DNA of 16,638 bases from assembly GCA_902493615.1 (NCBI GenBank), contig CABUQK010000036.1, positions 1-16,638 on the forward strand, given 5' to 3'. This document shows, piece by piece, positions 1 to 7,620 of the stretch. Position 1 is the first letter of the stretch. Each line of letters starts with the position of its first letter. The translations under genes and the position numbers were made by a program. Under the pieces are notes generated by a model. The model was not told the DNA's origin, did not search any database, and saw nothing but the letters and a program-made list of their open reading frames with translations. This stretch comes from an uncultured Collinsella sp. GTDB taxonomy: Bacteria > Actinomycetota > Coriobacteriia > Coriobacteriales > Coriobacteriaceae.

Positions 1-1114
1 GGTGACCCTGGTTCTGCCGTACGCCAAGTCCGCCCGCGACGGCGTACGCATTCTGGGTGACCTGCTCGAGCGCTACGGCACCTACGAGAACAACGGCATC
101 GCCTTTAGCGACGTGGACGAGATCTGGTGGCTCGAGACCATCGGCGGCCACCACTGGATTGCCAAGCGCGTGCCTGACGACGCCTATGTGACCATGCCCA
201 ACCAGCTGGGTATCGACAGCTTTGACCTGGATGACGCTGAGGGCGCCCAGGCCGACCACATGTGCTCCGCCGACCTGCGCGCCTGGATGGCCGAGTGGCA
301 TCTGGACCTGACGCTGGGCGTTGAGGGCGACGGTCCGGCGACGGTCTTTAACCCGCGCGAGGCCTTTGGCTCGCACAGCGACAGCGACCATGTCTACAAC
401 ACGCCGCGCGCCTGGTACATGCAGCGCTGCCTCAACCCCAGCGACGTGTGGGATGGTCCCGAGGCCGACTACACGCCCGAGAGCGACGACATCCCCTGGA
501 GCCGTGTGCCCGAGCGCAAGGTGACCATCGAGGACATCAAGTACGTGCTTTCGAGCCACTACCAGGGCACGGAGTACGACTGCTACGGCAGCAAGGGCAC
601 GCCCGCTACGCGTGGCGCCTATCGCCCCATCGGCATCAATCGCAACAGCCAGCTTGCCGTGTTGCAGCTGCGCCCCTATGCGCAGCCGGCCTTCCGCGCC
701 GTGCAGTGGATGGCCTTTGGCTCCAACTCGTTTAACGCGCTGGTTCCGCTGTACGCCAACGTCGAGACCATGCCCGAGTACTATGCCGACACGCAGGCTC
801 GCGTGACGTCCGAAAACTTCTACTGGGCCAACCGCCTGATCGGCGCGCTGGCCGACGTCCGCTTCCATGAGTGCGGTCGCGCGGTCGAGGATTATCAGGA
901 GAAGGTCGGTGGCATGGGCCACAAGCAGATCCATGACGTCGATGCTGCCGTAGCCGCTCTGCCTGAGGCCGAGGTACCTGCCGAGCTTGCACGCGCCAAT
1001 GAGGCCTTTGCCGAGCGTGTTCGCGTGGAGACCGATGCTCTACTGGGCAAGGTGCTCTACACCACGAGCTGCGCCATGAAGAACTCTTTCGCGATGAACG
1101 ACAACGTGAGGTAG
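1..1114 (+). CDS. Dipeptidase, peptidase family C69 (5' end outside window)
   Basis: C-terminal 370 or so residues of a C69-family (PepD/PepDA-like) dipeptidase, an N-terminal-nucleophile hydrolase that cleaves dipeptides. The reading frame is open from the first bases, and the GTG at position 2 is most likely an internal valine, so the true start and the N-terminal catalytic cysteine lie upstream of the window. Family-typical stretches are ERYGTYENNGIAFSD, the DEIWWLETIGGHHW segment, AKRVPDDAYVTMPNQLGID, YDCYGSKGTPATRGAYRPI and the C-terminal region with NSFNALVPLYANVE. No membrane segment is visible in the part present, so signal peptide and location cannot be judged. The stop is followed by 99 bp before the phasin-like gene, with only a weak bulged hairpin and no U-run, so where its transcript ends is unclear. 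The family assignment is firm; the exact substrate is not known. Confidence 0.9.
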   Translation, partial: VTLVLPYAKSARDGVRILGDLLERYGTYENNGIAFSDVDEIWWLETIGGHHWIAKRVPDDAYVTMPNQLGIDSFDLDDAEGAQADHMCSADLRAWMAEWHLDLTLGVEGDGPATVFNPREAFGSHSDSDHVYNTPRAWYMQRCLNPSDVWDGPEADYTPESDDIPWSRVPERKVTIEDIKYVLSSHYQGTEYDCYGSKGTPATRGAYRPIGINRNSQLAVLQLRPYAQPAFRAVQWMAFGSNSFNALVPLYANVETMPEYYADTQARVTSENFYWANRLIGALADVRFHECGRAVEDYQEKVGGMGHKQIHDVDAAVAALPEAEVPAELARANEAFAERVRVETDALLGKVLYTTSCAMKNSFAMNDNVR

Positions 1115-1148
1115 GGATTTCCCGTCGATTGAATAGCGCTAAAACGCT

Positions 1149-1178
1149 TTGTCGCTTTCGCTCAATCTTGGGTACAAG
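1149..1178 (+). promoter_or_regulatory. Possible promoter for the phasin-like/ABC1 operon
   Basis: TTGTCG at 1149-1154 and TACAAG at 1173-1178 are separated by 18 bp and lie 36 bp before the start codon of the phasin-like gene. The match to a housekeeping promoter is only moderate. A start here would give a short leader carrying the GGAG Shine-Dalgarno sequence at 1204-1207. Confidence 0.3.
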
Positions 1179-1213
1179 AACGCCAATGCAGTTGTTTGTG
1201 ATTGGAGACAACC

Positions 1214-1630
1214 ATGGTTATGAAACTCGATCAGCTTGTTAACGGCGCCATTAACGTGGGCTTTGGCGCTGCCGCCGTTGCTGTCGAAGGCGGCAAGAAG
1301 GTTCTCGACGACCTTAATACCAAGGGCGAGCAGGTTCGCAAGGACGCCGGCGCTCCCGATATCGCCCGCAGTGTGTCCGACATGTTCGAGCAGGCCGGCG
1401 GTACCATCTCCGATCTGACCGAGCGTCTGGGCATGCAGGGCGAGACCGCGGCCCAGCGCGTGCTCGATGAGCTCATCCTTGCTCGCGTCCGCGTTATGAC
1501 CGCGTCCGAGCGCACGGCCTTCCTGGCCCACGTGCGCGACATCGTCGATTCGGTCGAGGACAACGTGACCTCGGTGCCCGTCGAGTCCGTTGAGCCCGAC
1601 GATGCGAAGGATACCGAAGAGGCCGAGTAG
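1214..1630 (+). CDS. Phasin-like small helical protein
   Basis: A 138-residue, strongly amphipathic and probably all-helical protein. An N-terminal stretch of small residues (residues ~10-25, GAINVGFGAAAVAVEGG) is followed by helices with heptad character (KKVLDDLNTKGEQVR, SDMFEQAGGTISDLTERL, AAQRVLDELILARVRVM) and a short acidic tail rich in Glu and Asp. This resembles phasin-family proteins, which coat granules or lipid-like surfaces, but there is no catalytic motif, and polyhydroxyalkanoate storage is not shown by anything here. ATG at 1214 is chosen because GGAG at 1204-1207 sits 6 nt upstream; the TTG at 1202 and the ATG at 1220 are poorer choices. The gene ends 8 nt before the ABC1-kinase start, so the two are almost certainly co-transcribed. 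The phasin assignment is by pattern and is moderately sure. Confidence 0.6.
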   Translation: MVMKLDQLVNGAINVGFGAAAVAVEGGKKVLDDLNTKGEQVRKDAGAPDIARSVSDMFEQAGGTISDLTERLGMQGETAAQRVLDELILARVRVMTASERTAFLAHVRDIVDSVEDNVTSVPVESVEPDDAKDTEEAE

Positions 1631-1638
1631 CAGCGCAG

Positions 1639-3402
1639 ATGGCAGATTCCACCACCGATTACAACAAACTAGATCCCCTGGGTGACGAGGCGGCGGTTGT
1701 CGATGAGGTTGATGCCGCCGTCTCGGGCGCTCGCAAAAAGCCGCGCGCTGTCGATATGGTCCCCGAGGAGCCCGACGCGATGGCGCCGGACGAGGAATAT
1801 CAGCTCACACCGGCGGGTCGTCGCGAACGCATTGGGCAGATTGTTCGCTTGGTCAAAAAGTACCGTGTGTGGGATAACCTCACGCCGGTTCGCTTGCGCC
1901 GCCTGCTCGAGGAGCTCGGCCCCATGTTCGTCAAGATGGGGCAGATTCTGGCCAACCGGTCCGAGATTCTGCCGCAACGCTTTTGCGATGAGCTGCGCCG
2001 CTTGCGCTCCGACGTGGAGCCGGTGCCGTACGAGGTAGTGCTCCGCTGCTTGGAAGAGGAATACGGCCTGCGCCTGGGGGAGATGTTCGATGCGATCGAC
2101 CCCAATCCGCTTGGTAGCGCATCGCTCGCGCAGGTGCACCGCGCTCGTCTGGTGACGGGCGAGGACGTAGCCGTCAAGGTGCAGCGCCCCGGTGCGCAGC
2201 AGGTTATGGCGCAGGACATCGATATCATCCGCTCGGTGGTGCGCATTGTTTCCAAGTTCGTCAACACCGATCAATTCGTTGACCTGCACGGCGTAGTCGA
2301 GGAGTTGTGGACCTCGTTTCGCGAGGAGACCAACTTTTTGGCCGAGGCCAAAAACCTCAACGACTTCTACGAGTTCCATAAGAGCGTTCATGGCGTGACG
2401 TGCCCTAAATCCTATCTGGACCTGTGCACCGAGCACGTGGTGGTTATGGATTACGTCGACGGCATTTCGATCGCCGATCCTGAACGCTTAGTGGCCGAGG
2501 GCTATGACTTGGAAAAGATCGGTGCCGCAATCGTCGAGGACTATTCGACGCAGGTGCTCGACGACGGCTTTTTCCATGCCGACCCGCATGCGGGAAACAT
2601 CATCCTCAAAGACGGAATTGTCTACTTTATCGACTTGGGCATGGTCGGACGCATGTCGAGCCACGACCGTGGCATCGTCAAGGATATGATCTTTGCCGTG
2701 GCCGAGGGCGACGTGCCAAAGCTCAAGGATTCGCTCATGCGCTTTGCCGTGACGCGCGGCGATTCGGCCGAGCTTGACCATTCGGCCTTTTTGTCCGACT
2801 TGGACTTTATTGTTGCCGACTTTGCCGGGCTCGACCTTAAAGACCTGGATATCGGCGAGTTTTTGACCTCGCTGTTAAACCTCGCGCGCAAAAATGACGT
2901 TGAGCTGCCGAGCGTGGTGACGATGTTCGCCCGCGGCATGGTGACGCTCGAGGGCCTGTTGACCGAGTACATGCCCAACGTCAACATGATCCAGATCATC
3001 CAGACGCACATCAAAAACGAGAAGAGCACCTACGCCCGCATGCGCGAGATGAGCCGCGATCTTGCCGCGAGCAGCTATCGCGCGGCAAAAGGCTCGCTCG
3101 AGGCGGCCGAGTATCTGGGCTTGGCTTCGCGTATGCTTACGCGCGGCCAGCTTAAGGTAAACACGCAGATCATGAGCAGCGATAAGGCGCTGCGACAGCT
3201 GGGCGGAATTATCGACCGCATGTCGATGGCAATTGTGATCGCCGGTCTGTTTATCGGTTCGTCGGTGGTGTACTACGCGCGTATCGAGCCGGTTGTGTTT
3301 GGTATCCCAGTCATTGGCTTTATGGGCTACGTGAGCGCGCTGGTGCTGGCGCTTATGCTGGGCCGCAATATCTGGCTCAACAGCCACGGCGGCAAGCACT
3401 AG
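1639..3402 (+). CDS. ABC1/AarF/UbiB-family atypical kinase, membrane-anchored
   Basis: A 587-residue member of the UbiB/ABC1 (ADCK-like) protein-kinase-like family, which binds ATP and supports quinone/prenyl-lipid metabolism in organisms where it has been studied. Signature elements are all present: KMGQ (residues 99-102) of the KxGQ helix, the small-residue nucleotide loop GSASLAQVH, the conserved Lys of AVKVQRPG (K180), the EETNFLAEA motif, the catalytic-loop segment HADPHAGNI (313-321) and the metal-binding DLG (D332). The first ~60 residues are charged and probably disordered. Two hydrophobic helices near residues 530-580 (MSMAIVIAGLFIGSSVVYY and a second, longer one) anchor the C terminus in the membrane. 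Length is typical. It directly follows the phasin-like gene with an 8-nt gap. A link to menaquinone is plausible but inferred. Confidence 0.93.
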   Translation: MADSTTDYNKLDPLGDEAAVVDEVDAAVSGARKKPRAVDMVPEEPDAMAPDEEYQLTPAGRRERIGQIVRLVKKYRVWDNLTPVRLRRLLEELGPMFVKMGQILANRSEILPQRFCDELRRLRSDVEPVPYEVVLRCLEEEYGLRLGEMFDAIDPNPLGSASLAQVHRARLVTGEDVAVKVQRPGAQQVMAQDIDIIRSVVRIVSKFVNTDQFVDLHGVVEELWTSFREETNFLAEAKNLNDFYEFHKSVHGVTCPKSYLDLCTEHVVVMDYVDGISIADPERLVAEGYDLEKIGAAIVEDYSTQVLDDGFFHADPHAGNIILKDGIVYFIDLGMVGRMSSHDRGIVKDMIFAVAEGDVPKLKDSLMRFAVTRGDSAELDHSAFLSDLDFIVADFAGLDLKDLDIGEFLTSLLNLARKNDVELPSVVTMFARGMVTLEGLLTEYMPNVNMIQIIQTHIKNEKSTYARMREMSRDLAASSYRAAKGSLEAAEYLGLASRMLTRGQLKVNTQIMSSDKALRQLGGIIDRMSMAIVIAGLFIGSSVVYYARIEPVVFGIPVIGFMGYVSALVLALMLGRNIWLNSHGGKH

Positions 3403-3453
3403 AGGCTGCGGCCGTCACCGCATTTTCCTATCGCAAACAATAGCTTTTACCTT

Positions 3454-3481
3454 GGGCTTCGCCTGCGTGCGAGGCCCTTTT
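3454..3481 (+). terminator. Rho-independent terminator after the ABC1 kinase gene
   Basis: GGGCTTCGC (3454-3462) pairs with GCGAGGCCC (3469-3477) with one G-T wobble around a 6-nt loop and is followed by TTTT. It lies about 50 nt after the kinase stop codon and separates that operon from the riboswitch leader. Confidence 0.75.
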
Positions 3482-3523
3482 GCGTGATAGCATATTGACG
3501 GTATTAATCGATGGCCTAGATGG
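3480..3523 (+). promoter_or_regulatory. Probable promoter region of the cobalamin-regulated operon
   Basis: Between the upstream terminator and the riboswitch only a few tens of bases are available for a promoter. Two candidates are visible: TTGCGT (3480-3485) with TATTAA (3502-3507), spacer 16, and TTGACG (3495-3500) with TAGATG (3517-3522), spacer 16. The first leaves more of the riboswitch 5' side intact. I cannot choose between them with certainty. Confidence 0.4.
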
Positions 3524-3690
3524 TGGTGCGGAGACGCACGAATGCGCGGTTTTCCTGCGCGTTTGGGAGAATCGGGGTGCAAGTCCCCGGCTGTACCAGT
3601 AACCGTAATTCCTCTTGGCTCGGGATGCTCGCGTCGCAGATCGGACGACGTGCCCGAGCCGTTAAGGTTAAGTCGGATCGCCTCCCATCT
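3508..3690 (+). ncRNA. Cobalamin (B12) riboswitch
   Basis: The conserved core reads GGGAGAATCGGGGTGCAAG at 3565-3583, then TCCCCGGCTG and the CCAGTAACCGTAA block ending near 3607. This corresponds to the well-known core of cobalamin riboswitches (GGGAA..., the paired GGGG...CCCC stem, GGCTG, and the CAACTGTAA-like element). A variable stem is formed by GGCTCGGG (3617-3624) with CCCGAGCC (3653-3660) plus an inner CGTCG/CGACG pair. The B12-box-like 3' element AGTCGGATCGCCTCCC lies at 3671-3686. It sits about 60-240 nt upstream of the surface-protein start codon. The family is known to repress expression when adenosylcobalamin or related corrinoids are abundant. No U-run terminator follows, so translational control is likelier. 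The ends are approximate. Confidence 0.88.
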
Positions 3691-3754
3691 TGCACGTTGC
3701 CGCGGCGTATGCCGCCGGTGTGCATGGGGCTCTGGAGGGAAGGGGACCCCGATG
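3689..3754 (+). promoter_or_regulatory. Expression platform: hairpins covering ribosome-binding site and start codon
   Basis: Downstream of the aptamer, TGCAC and GTGCA enclose a GCGGC/GCCGC hairpin. Next, CATGGGG (3723-3729) can pair with CCCC plus ATG (3747-3754, with one bulged G), placing the ATG start codon in the stem and the GGAGGGAAGG Shine-Dalgarno sequence (3734-3743) in the loop. This would suit ribosome-access control by the cobalamin riboswitch. The pairing was read by eye and no folding energy was computed. Confidence 0.45.
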
Positions 3755-5449
3755 GGGGAACTCGAGCGCAACATGCGCGATGACGTGGGGCAGCCTCAAG
3801 GCAACGCTCCAAGTACAGACAATGGGGGACAAATGGATATGTTTGAGGACGAGCGTGAGCGCGCCTCGTTGCATCGTCGTGGCGCGATTGCACGCGGTGT
3901 AGCCAAGCGCGGCCTGGTGGCATTCCTGGCCTTCGCGATGGCCTTTGGCACCACGCCGGCTCAACTGTGGGCCGAGGGCGCCGAGGGCATTGCCGAGGCT
4001 GTGGCTCAGGCTGCGACGCCGGGCGAGGACGCAGCGCTTGCGGGCGGTACCGCCGAGCAGAGCGGCACCGAGGTCTCGGATTCCGAGGGCGCGCCTGCAG
4101 CTAGTGCCGCCACAACAGAGGCAGCAACTGGCGACGAAGGCTCGGCGACGGGGGAGAGCCCTGCTACGAGCGAGCAGTCTTCGACGGCATCCGCTGGCCA
4201 AGCAGGATCTGCCGCCGCGACTGCCGTCCAGACGGAGAACCCGACAGAAACCGGCGATGTCGCCAAGAAGCAAGTCGAGGTCTCGTTCTCGATTATCGGC
4301 ACCGATGCCGACGGCAAGGCTCAGACCTGGGTGGCACCCACGCAGCTCAAGCTCGACGAGGGCGCGACGGCTGCGGATGCCTTCGTTAAGCTGCAGCAGA
4401 AGACGGGCTTCAAGGCAGACTACGATCCGAACACGGCATACGGTTTCTACCTCAAAAGCATCACATCCCCGAGCGATGGCCGTACGCTTGCCTTCGATCC
4501 GACGACTTATGCCTTCTGGCAGCTGTTCGTCGACGGTGCGTCTTCCTCGGTTGGCGCGAGCAGCGTTAAGCTCACCCAGGGGCAGAAGGTTGAGTTTGCC
4601 TATACGGCTGGTAGCGCGTCCCCTGTCGTTAAGGACCAGGTTGCCGCAAATGTGACCGTCATTGGTCGCGATGCCCAGGGCAAGACTCAGGCTTGGGTCG
4701 ATAACGCGCAGTATGTGGTGACGTCCGGCTCGAGCGCGCTTGATCTTACGAAGGTCGCACTCGAGGCGAACGACATTGACGCCGTTGCTGCGGGCTCCTT
4801 CATTCTGAGCCTTAAGTACAACGGTGTTGAGCTGGGTACGCCCCAAGATTATTCGACCTATTGGCAGCTGTTCATCAACGGCAAGTCGAGTGACTATACG
4901 GCGGACAATGTCACCATCCATGCCGGCGATACCGTTACGTGGTTCTACGGTGGCTGGGGCGACCAGCTGCCCTCCGATTCTGTCCATGCTTCTGTTCAGG
5001 TTCTCGGTAAGGACAAGGACGGCAAGCAGCAGGTTTGGGCTTCGACGGGCCAGACGAGTCTCAAGGCAGGCTCCACTGCCAAGGATCTCCTTGAGCAGAC
5101 CGGCCTTACTCTCGATGCTGGCGAATCGTCTTGGGGCTGGTTCCTCAACGGCATTTATTCGCCGTTCGATGGTAAGTCCTATGGCTGGGATGCTGCGACC
5201 AATAGCTATTGGCGCTTCTACGTAAATGGCAAGTTCGCCGACGTTGGCGCCGGTGCCTACGAGCTCCAAGAGGGTGACGCCGTCACCTTTATGTATGGTG
5301 CTGACGCCGATGCCCTTCCTGGCCAGGTTCTTGGTTCTGTCGATGTTATCGGTCCCGATGTCAACGGCAACAATACTCGCTGGGGCTCGGCAAGCAACGT
5401 TTCTCTGCCCGAAGGCTCTACGCTCAGGATTTCATTGAGACGGTTCTGA
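3752..5449 (+). CDS. Secreted multi-domain DUF4430 protein, N-terminal part (frameshifted gene)
   Basis: First 565 codons of a large surface protein gene under the cobalamin riboswitch. ATG at 3752 is chosen because GGAGGGAAGG lies about 8 nt upstream; a longer frame from 3542 would run through the riboswitch. A polar N-terminus of ~50 residues is followed by a signal peptide (KRGLVAFLAFAMAFGTTPA, residues 52-70) with a probable cleavage near LWA-EG (residue 74). An Ala/Ser/Thr/Glu-rich linker follows, then tandem DUF4430 domains, a family related to the C-terminal beta domain of transcobalamin and intrinsic factor: repeat 1 at ~4270-4611, repeat 2 at ~4641-4960, repeat 3 at ~4982-5310 and the start of repeat 4 from ~5329. 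Each has the W-x-x-(F/Y)-(V/I)-(D/N)-G and late G-(D/Q)-x-V-x-(F/W)-x-Y patterns. At 5420-5424 the frame is lost and 9 unrelated codons lead to a stop. The rest continues in the next frame to 7611; repaired, the protein would be about 1286 residues. Confidence 0.85.
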   Translation: MGELERNMRDDVGQPQGNAPSTDNGGQMDMFEDERERASLHRRGAIARGVAKRGLVAFLAFAMAFGTTPAQLWAEGAEGIAEAVAQAATPGEDAALAGGTAEQSGTEVSDSEGAPAASAATTEAATGDEGSATGESPATSEQSSTASAGQAGSAAATAVQTENPTETGDVAKKQVEVSFSIIGTDADGKAQTWVAPTQLKLDEGATAADAFVKLQQKTGFKADYDPNTAYGFYLKSITSPSDGRTLAFDPTTYAFWQLFVDGASSSVGASSVKLTQGQKVEFAYTAGSASPVVKDQVAANVTVIGRDAQGKTQAWVDNAQYVVTSGSSALDLTKVALEANDIDAVAAGSFILSLKYNGVELGTPQDYSTYWQLFINGKSSDYTADNVTIHAGDTVTWFYGGWGDQLPSDSVHASVQVLGKDKDGKQQVWASTGQTSLKAGSTAKDLLEQTGLTLDAGESSWGWFLNGIYSPFDGKSYGWDAATNSYWRFYVNGKFADVGAGAYELQEGDAVTFMYGADADALPGQVLGSVDVIGPDVNGNNTRWGSASNVSLPEGSTLRISLRRF

Positions 5450-5668
5450 AGGCAAAGCGCGTTGATTACAAGGCCTCCCAGAGTGGTGCATACTGGTTCC
5501 TCAATTCCATCAACTCGCCATTCGAAGACGAGACGTACGGCTATGATGGTGCGACCAACAAATATTGGCACCTGTATATCAATGGAGAGCCCTCCTTACT
5601 CTGCGCTAATCAGATTACGCTCAAGAGCGGCGATAAGGTCACACTTGCCTATACCACCGACGATTCGG
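4270..5668 (+). repeat. Four tandem DUF4430 (transcobalamin C-terminal-like) domain repeats
   Basis: Four diverged units of ~110 residues encoded at about 4270-4611, 4641-4960, 4982-5310 and 5329-5668. Each begins with a V-x-(V/F)-x-(V/I)-(I/L)-G-x-D-x-x-G-(K/N) strand and includes a central aromatic W-x-x-(F/Y) strand followed by G and a closing aromatic strand. Alignment of repeat 3 (KAGSTAKDLLEQ) with repeat 4 (PEGST then AQDFIET) shows exactly where the reading frame breaks in repeat 4. Confidence 0.8.
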
Positions 5669-7611
5669 CCATGCCCGATCCCGACAAGATTGTCGTGGAC
5701 CCGGGTGCGACGACTCCTGATTGGGATGCCGAGTGGGCCGGCTACGGCAACAGTGGCAACGGTTCGACCGTAACGGATGCCAAGACGCCTGCGCAGGCCG
5801 CCGGTCTTAAGTGGGCCTTCGATTGGAAGGCCGAGTCTGGTCAGCAGTATGCCAACTGCAGCGAGCCTGTCATTGCTAACGGCTTTGTGTACATCGCGAC
5901 CGAGAACGAGCTCATTAAGATCGATTCGTCCACGGGCAAAAAGGTTGCCTCTGCGCCGCTTGCCTCCAAGGTGAGCTATACCTCTCGTCCGATCTATACC
6001 AATGGCTTTATCATCGTTCCGCTCAACGGCGGTGCGGTCCAGGCGATTACTGCAGACAAGCTGATCTGCAAGTGGCTGACGCCTGGTTTGACGGACTTGA
6101 CGCAGAGCTCCTGCACCGTCGTTTCGGACGGCGAGTACGTCTATGTAGGCTCGGTCGATATTTCGTATGACGAGAATTACAATGCGACCTACGGCAACGG
6201 CTCCTTTGCGCGCATTAAGATTGCCACGGGCGAAGTTTCTTGGCAGAACATCGACCCTGCCGAGGGCTATTACTGGACTGGTGCGGCTTTGACGGATAAG
6301 TATGCCATCGTTCCTACGAGCGCGGGTACGCTTAAGTGCATTGATAAGACGACGGGCGATGTCGTTTCGACCATGAAGCTCGGCGCTGTCGCAAATGCCG
6401 ATTGCATTGCCGATCCGTCCAATGGCTCGACCTTCTATCAGATGACGCACGACGGAAAGCTCCATGTGATTTCGCTTTCGGCGAAGGGCGTGCTGAGTGA
6501 ACAGAAGACGGTTGATCTGGGCCTTACGAATAATCTGAGCGCCCCTGCGGTGTCTGGTGACAATCTGATTGTCGGCGGACAGACGGCTACTGGCTCTGCT
6601 CTGGTTCTCTATAACCTGAAGACGGGTAAGACCACGATGGTCGCTGCTGCCGACGGCAAGGCGCTGCCGGCTGGCCTCAACGGTATTGCTGCTACTCCGC
6701 TGGTGAGTGTTCAGGGCGGCAAGACCTATGTGTACTTCACCGTTAACAGCGCGGATAGCAAGGATTACGTCAACTACTCTGCTGGTGGTGGCGTGTATCG
6801 CTATACGCTCGGCGATGCAGAGGCGACGCAGATTTATGATGCGGCTGGCCATTACCAGTACTGTGACTCTCCGGTCATTGCCGATGCTTCTGGCAATCTC
6901 TACTACATTAATGATTCGGGCACGCTGTTTAAACTTGGAGCTGTCGAGTCTTGGACGGTTGCCTTTAACTCCAACGGCGGGTCTGCTTGCGACACTAAGT
7001 TTGTTGCTACGGCCGATGGCAAGCTGGTCAAGCCGGCCGATCCGACGCGCGATGGCTACACTTTCGGCGGTTGGTATACCGATGAGGCTTGCACGCAGGC
7101 GTATGACTTTAGCACGCCGGTGACGGCCGATCTGACGCTGTATGCCAAGTGGACCAAGAATGCCGTTAACCCTGGCGGTAATGGCGGCGCTGGTTCGAAT
7201 GGCGGCGGCGGTTCTGGTACCGGTACTGGTTCTGGCACTGGCACTGGCACGGATTCCGGCTCCGGCTCGAAGGGCGGCGCTGTCGCCCCGGGTCATAAGC
7301 CGACGACCAAGACGACGGTGTCGACCAAGACCGAGACCAAGGACAACAAGTCCGACAAGAAGGACTCCGATAAGTCCGATAAGAAGGACGAGAAGAAGTC
7401 TGACAAGAAGGACAGCAAGTCCGACAAGAAGTCCGACAAGAAGTCCGATTCCAAGTCCGATACGGGTGCTGCTTCTACGACCACTGCTAAGAAGTCCTCT
7501 AGTGCTTCCGAGCAGGAGACTGGCACCAACCCGCTCGCCATTGTTGGCGTTGCCGCCGGCGTCATCGGTCTCGCCATCGTCGGCGTGTTCGTGTTCACCA
7601 AACGTCGGTAG
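5425..7611 (+). CDS. Surface protein C-terminal part: DUF4430 end, beta-propeller, InlB-type repeat, membrane anchor
   Basis: Continuation, one base out of frame, of the riboswitch-controlled surface protein. Its first in-frame ATG is only at 5671 and has no ribosome-binding site, so it is not expected to be a separate gene. It completes the fourth DUF4430 domain (to ~5668, with GAYWFLNSINSPF and YWHLYINGEPS). Next comes a PQQ-like beta-propeller (~5800-6950) of about 7-8 blades, with recurring PVIANGFVYIAT, LIKIDSSTGKKV, LKCIDKTTGDVV and SPVIADASGNLYYIN type strands. An InlB/Listeria-Bacteroides repeat follows (~6952-7158; VAFNSNGG, PTRDGYTFGGWYTD, LTLYAKW). Then a Gly/Ser/Thr linker, a Lys-Ser-Asp repeat stalk (~7348-7461), and a membrane helix with basic end (~7531-7608, LAIVGVAAGVIGLAIVG then KRR). 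No LPxTG sortase motif is present. Probable role is extracellular corrinoid binding, inferred from riboswitch and domains. Confidence 0.8.
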   Translation, partial: QDFIETVLKAKRVDYKASQSGAYWFLNSINSPFEDETYGYDGATNKYWHLYINGEPSLLCANQITLKSGDKVTLAYTTDDSAMPDPDKIVVDPGATTPDWDAEWAGYGNSGNGSTVTDAKTPAQAAGLKWAFDWKAESGQQYANCSEPVIANGFVYIATENELIKIDSSTGKKVASAPLASKVSYTSRPIYTNGFIIVPLNGGAVQAITADKLICKWLTPGLTDLTQSSCTVVSDGEYVYVGSVDISYDENYNATYGNGSFARIKIATGEVSWQNIDPAEGYYWTGAALTDKYAIVPTSAGTLKCIDKTTGDVVSTMKLGAVANADCIADPSNGSTFYQMTHDGKLHVISLSAKGVLSEQKTVDLGLTNNLSAPAVSGDNLIVGGQTATGSALVLYNLKTGKTTMVAAADGKALPAGLNGIAATPLVSVQGGKTYVYFTVNSADSKDYVNYSAGGGVYRYTLGDAEATQIYDAAGHYQYCDSPVIADASGNLYYINDSGTLFKLGAVESWTVAFNSNGGSACDTKFVATADGKLVKPADPTRDGYTFGGWYTDEACTQAYDFSTPVTADLTLYAKWTKNAVNPGGNGGAGSNGGGGSGTGTGSGTGTGTDSGSGSKGGAVAPGHKPTTKTTVSTKTETKDNKSDKKDSDKSDKKDEKKSDKKDSKSDKKSDKKSDSKSDTGAASTTTAKKSSSASEQETGTNPLAIVGVAAGVIGLAIVGVFVFTKRR
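7348..7461 (+). repeat. Lys/Ser/Asp-rich short tandem repeat (stalk coding region)
   Basis: A degenerate tandem repeat of AAGTCCGACAAG-type 12-mers encodes repeated KSDK/KKDS units. It forms a highly charged, probably extended stalk between the InlB-type domain and the membrane helix of the surface protein. The same kind of KSDKxSDSKKSE stretch recurs in the next gene near 7950-8010. Confidence 0.8.
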
Positions 7612-7620
7612 GTGAGGGTT

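Noticed and set aside
1129..1167. GATTGA...TCAATC inverted repeat after the dipeptidase gene as a terminator
   Set aside because: The stem is interrupted by a bulge, has a large loop and no T-run, and it overlaps the possible promoter of the next operon.
3542..3751. Upstream extension of the surface-protein frame
   Set aside because: It would translate the cobalamin riboswitch core. The ATG at 3752 has a strong Shine-Dalgarno and is followed by a normal signal peptide.
3668..5269. Minus-strand open frame of 533 codons opposite the DUF4430 repeats
   Set aside because: Arg- and Ala-rich antisense shadow overlapping the riboswitch; the plus strand has a signal peptide and repeated domains.
7348..7461. 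Short regular repeats resembling a small repeat array
   Set aside because: Units of about 12 bp are in frame and encode a Lys/Ser/Asp stalk; there are no spacers, so it is not a CRISPR array.
7500..7611. Possible sortase signal at the surface-protein C-terminus
   Set aside because: The membrane helix and basic end are present, but the preceding residues read EQETGTNPLA and no LPxTG-type motif is visible.
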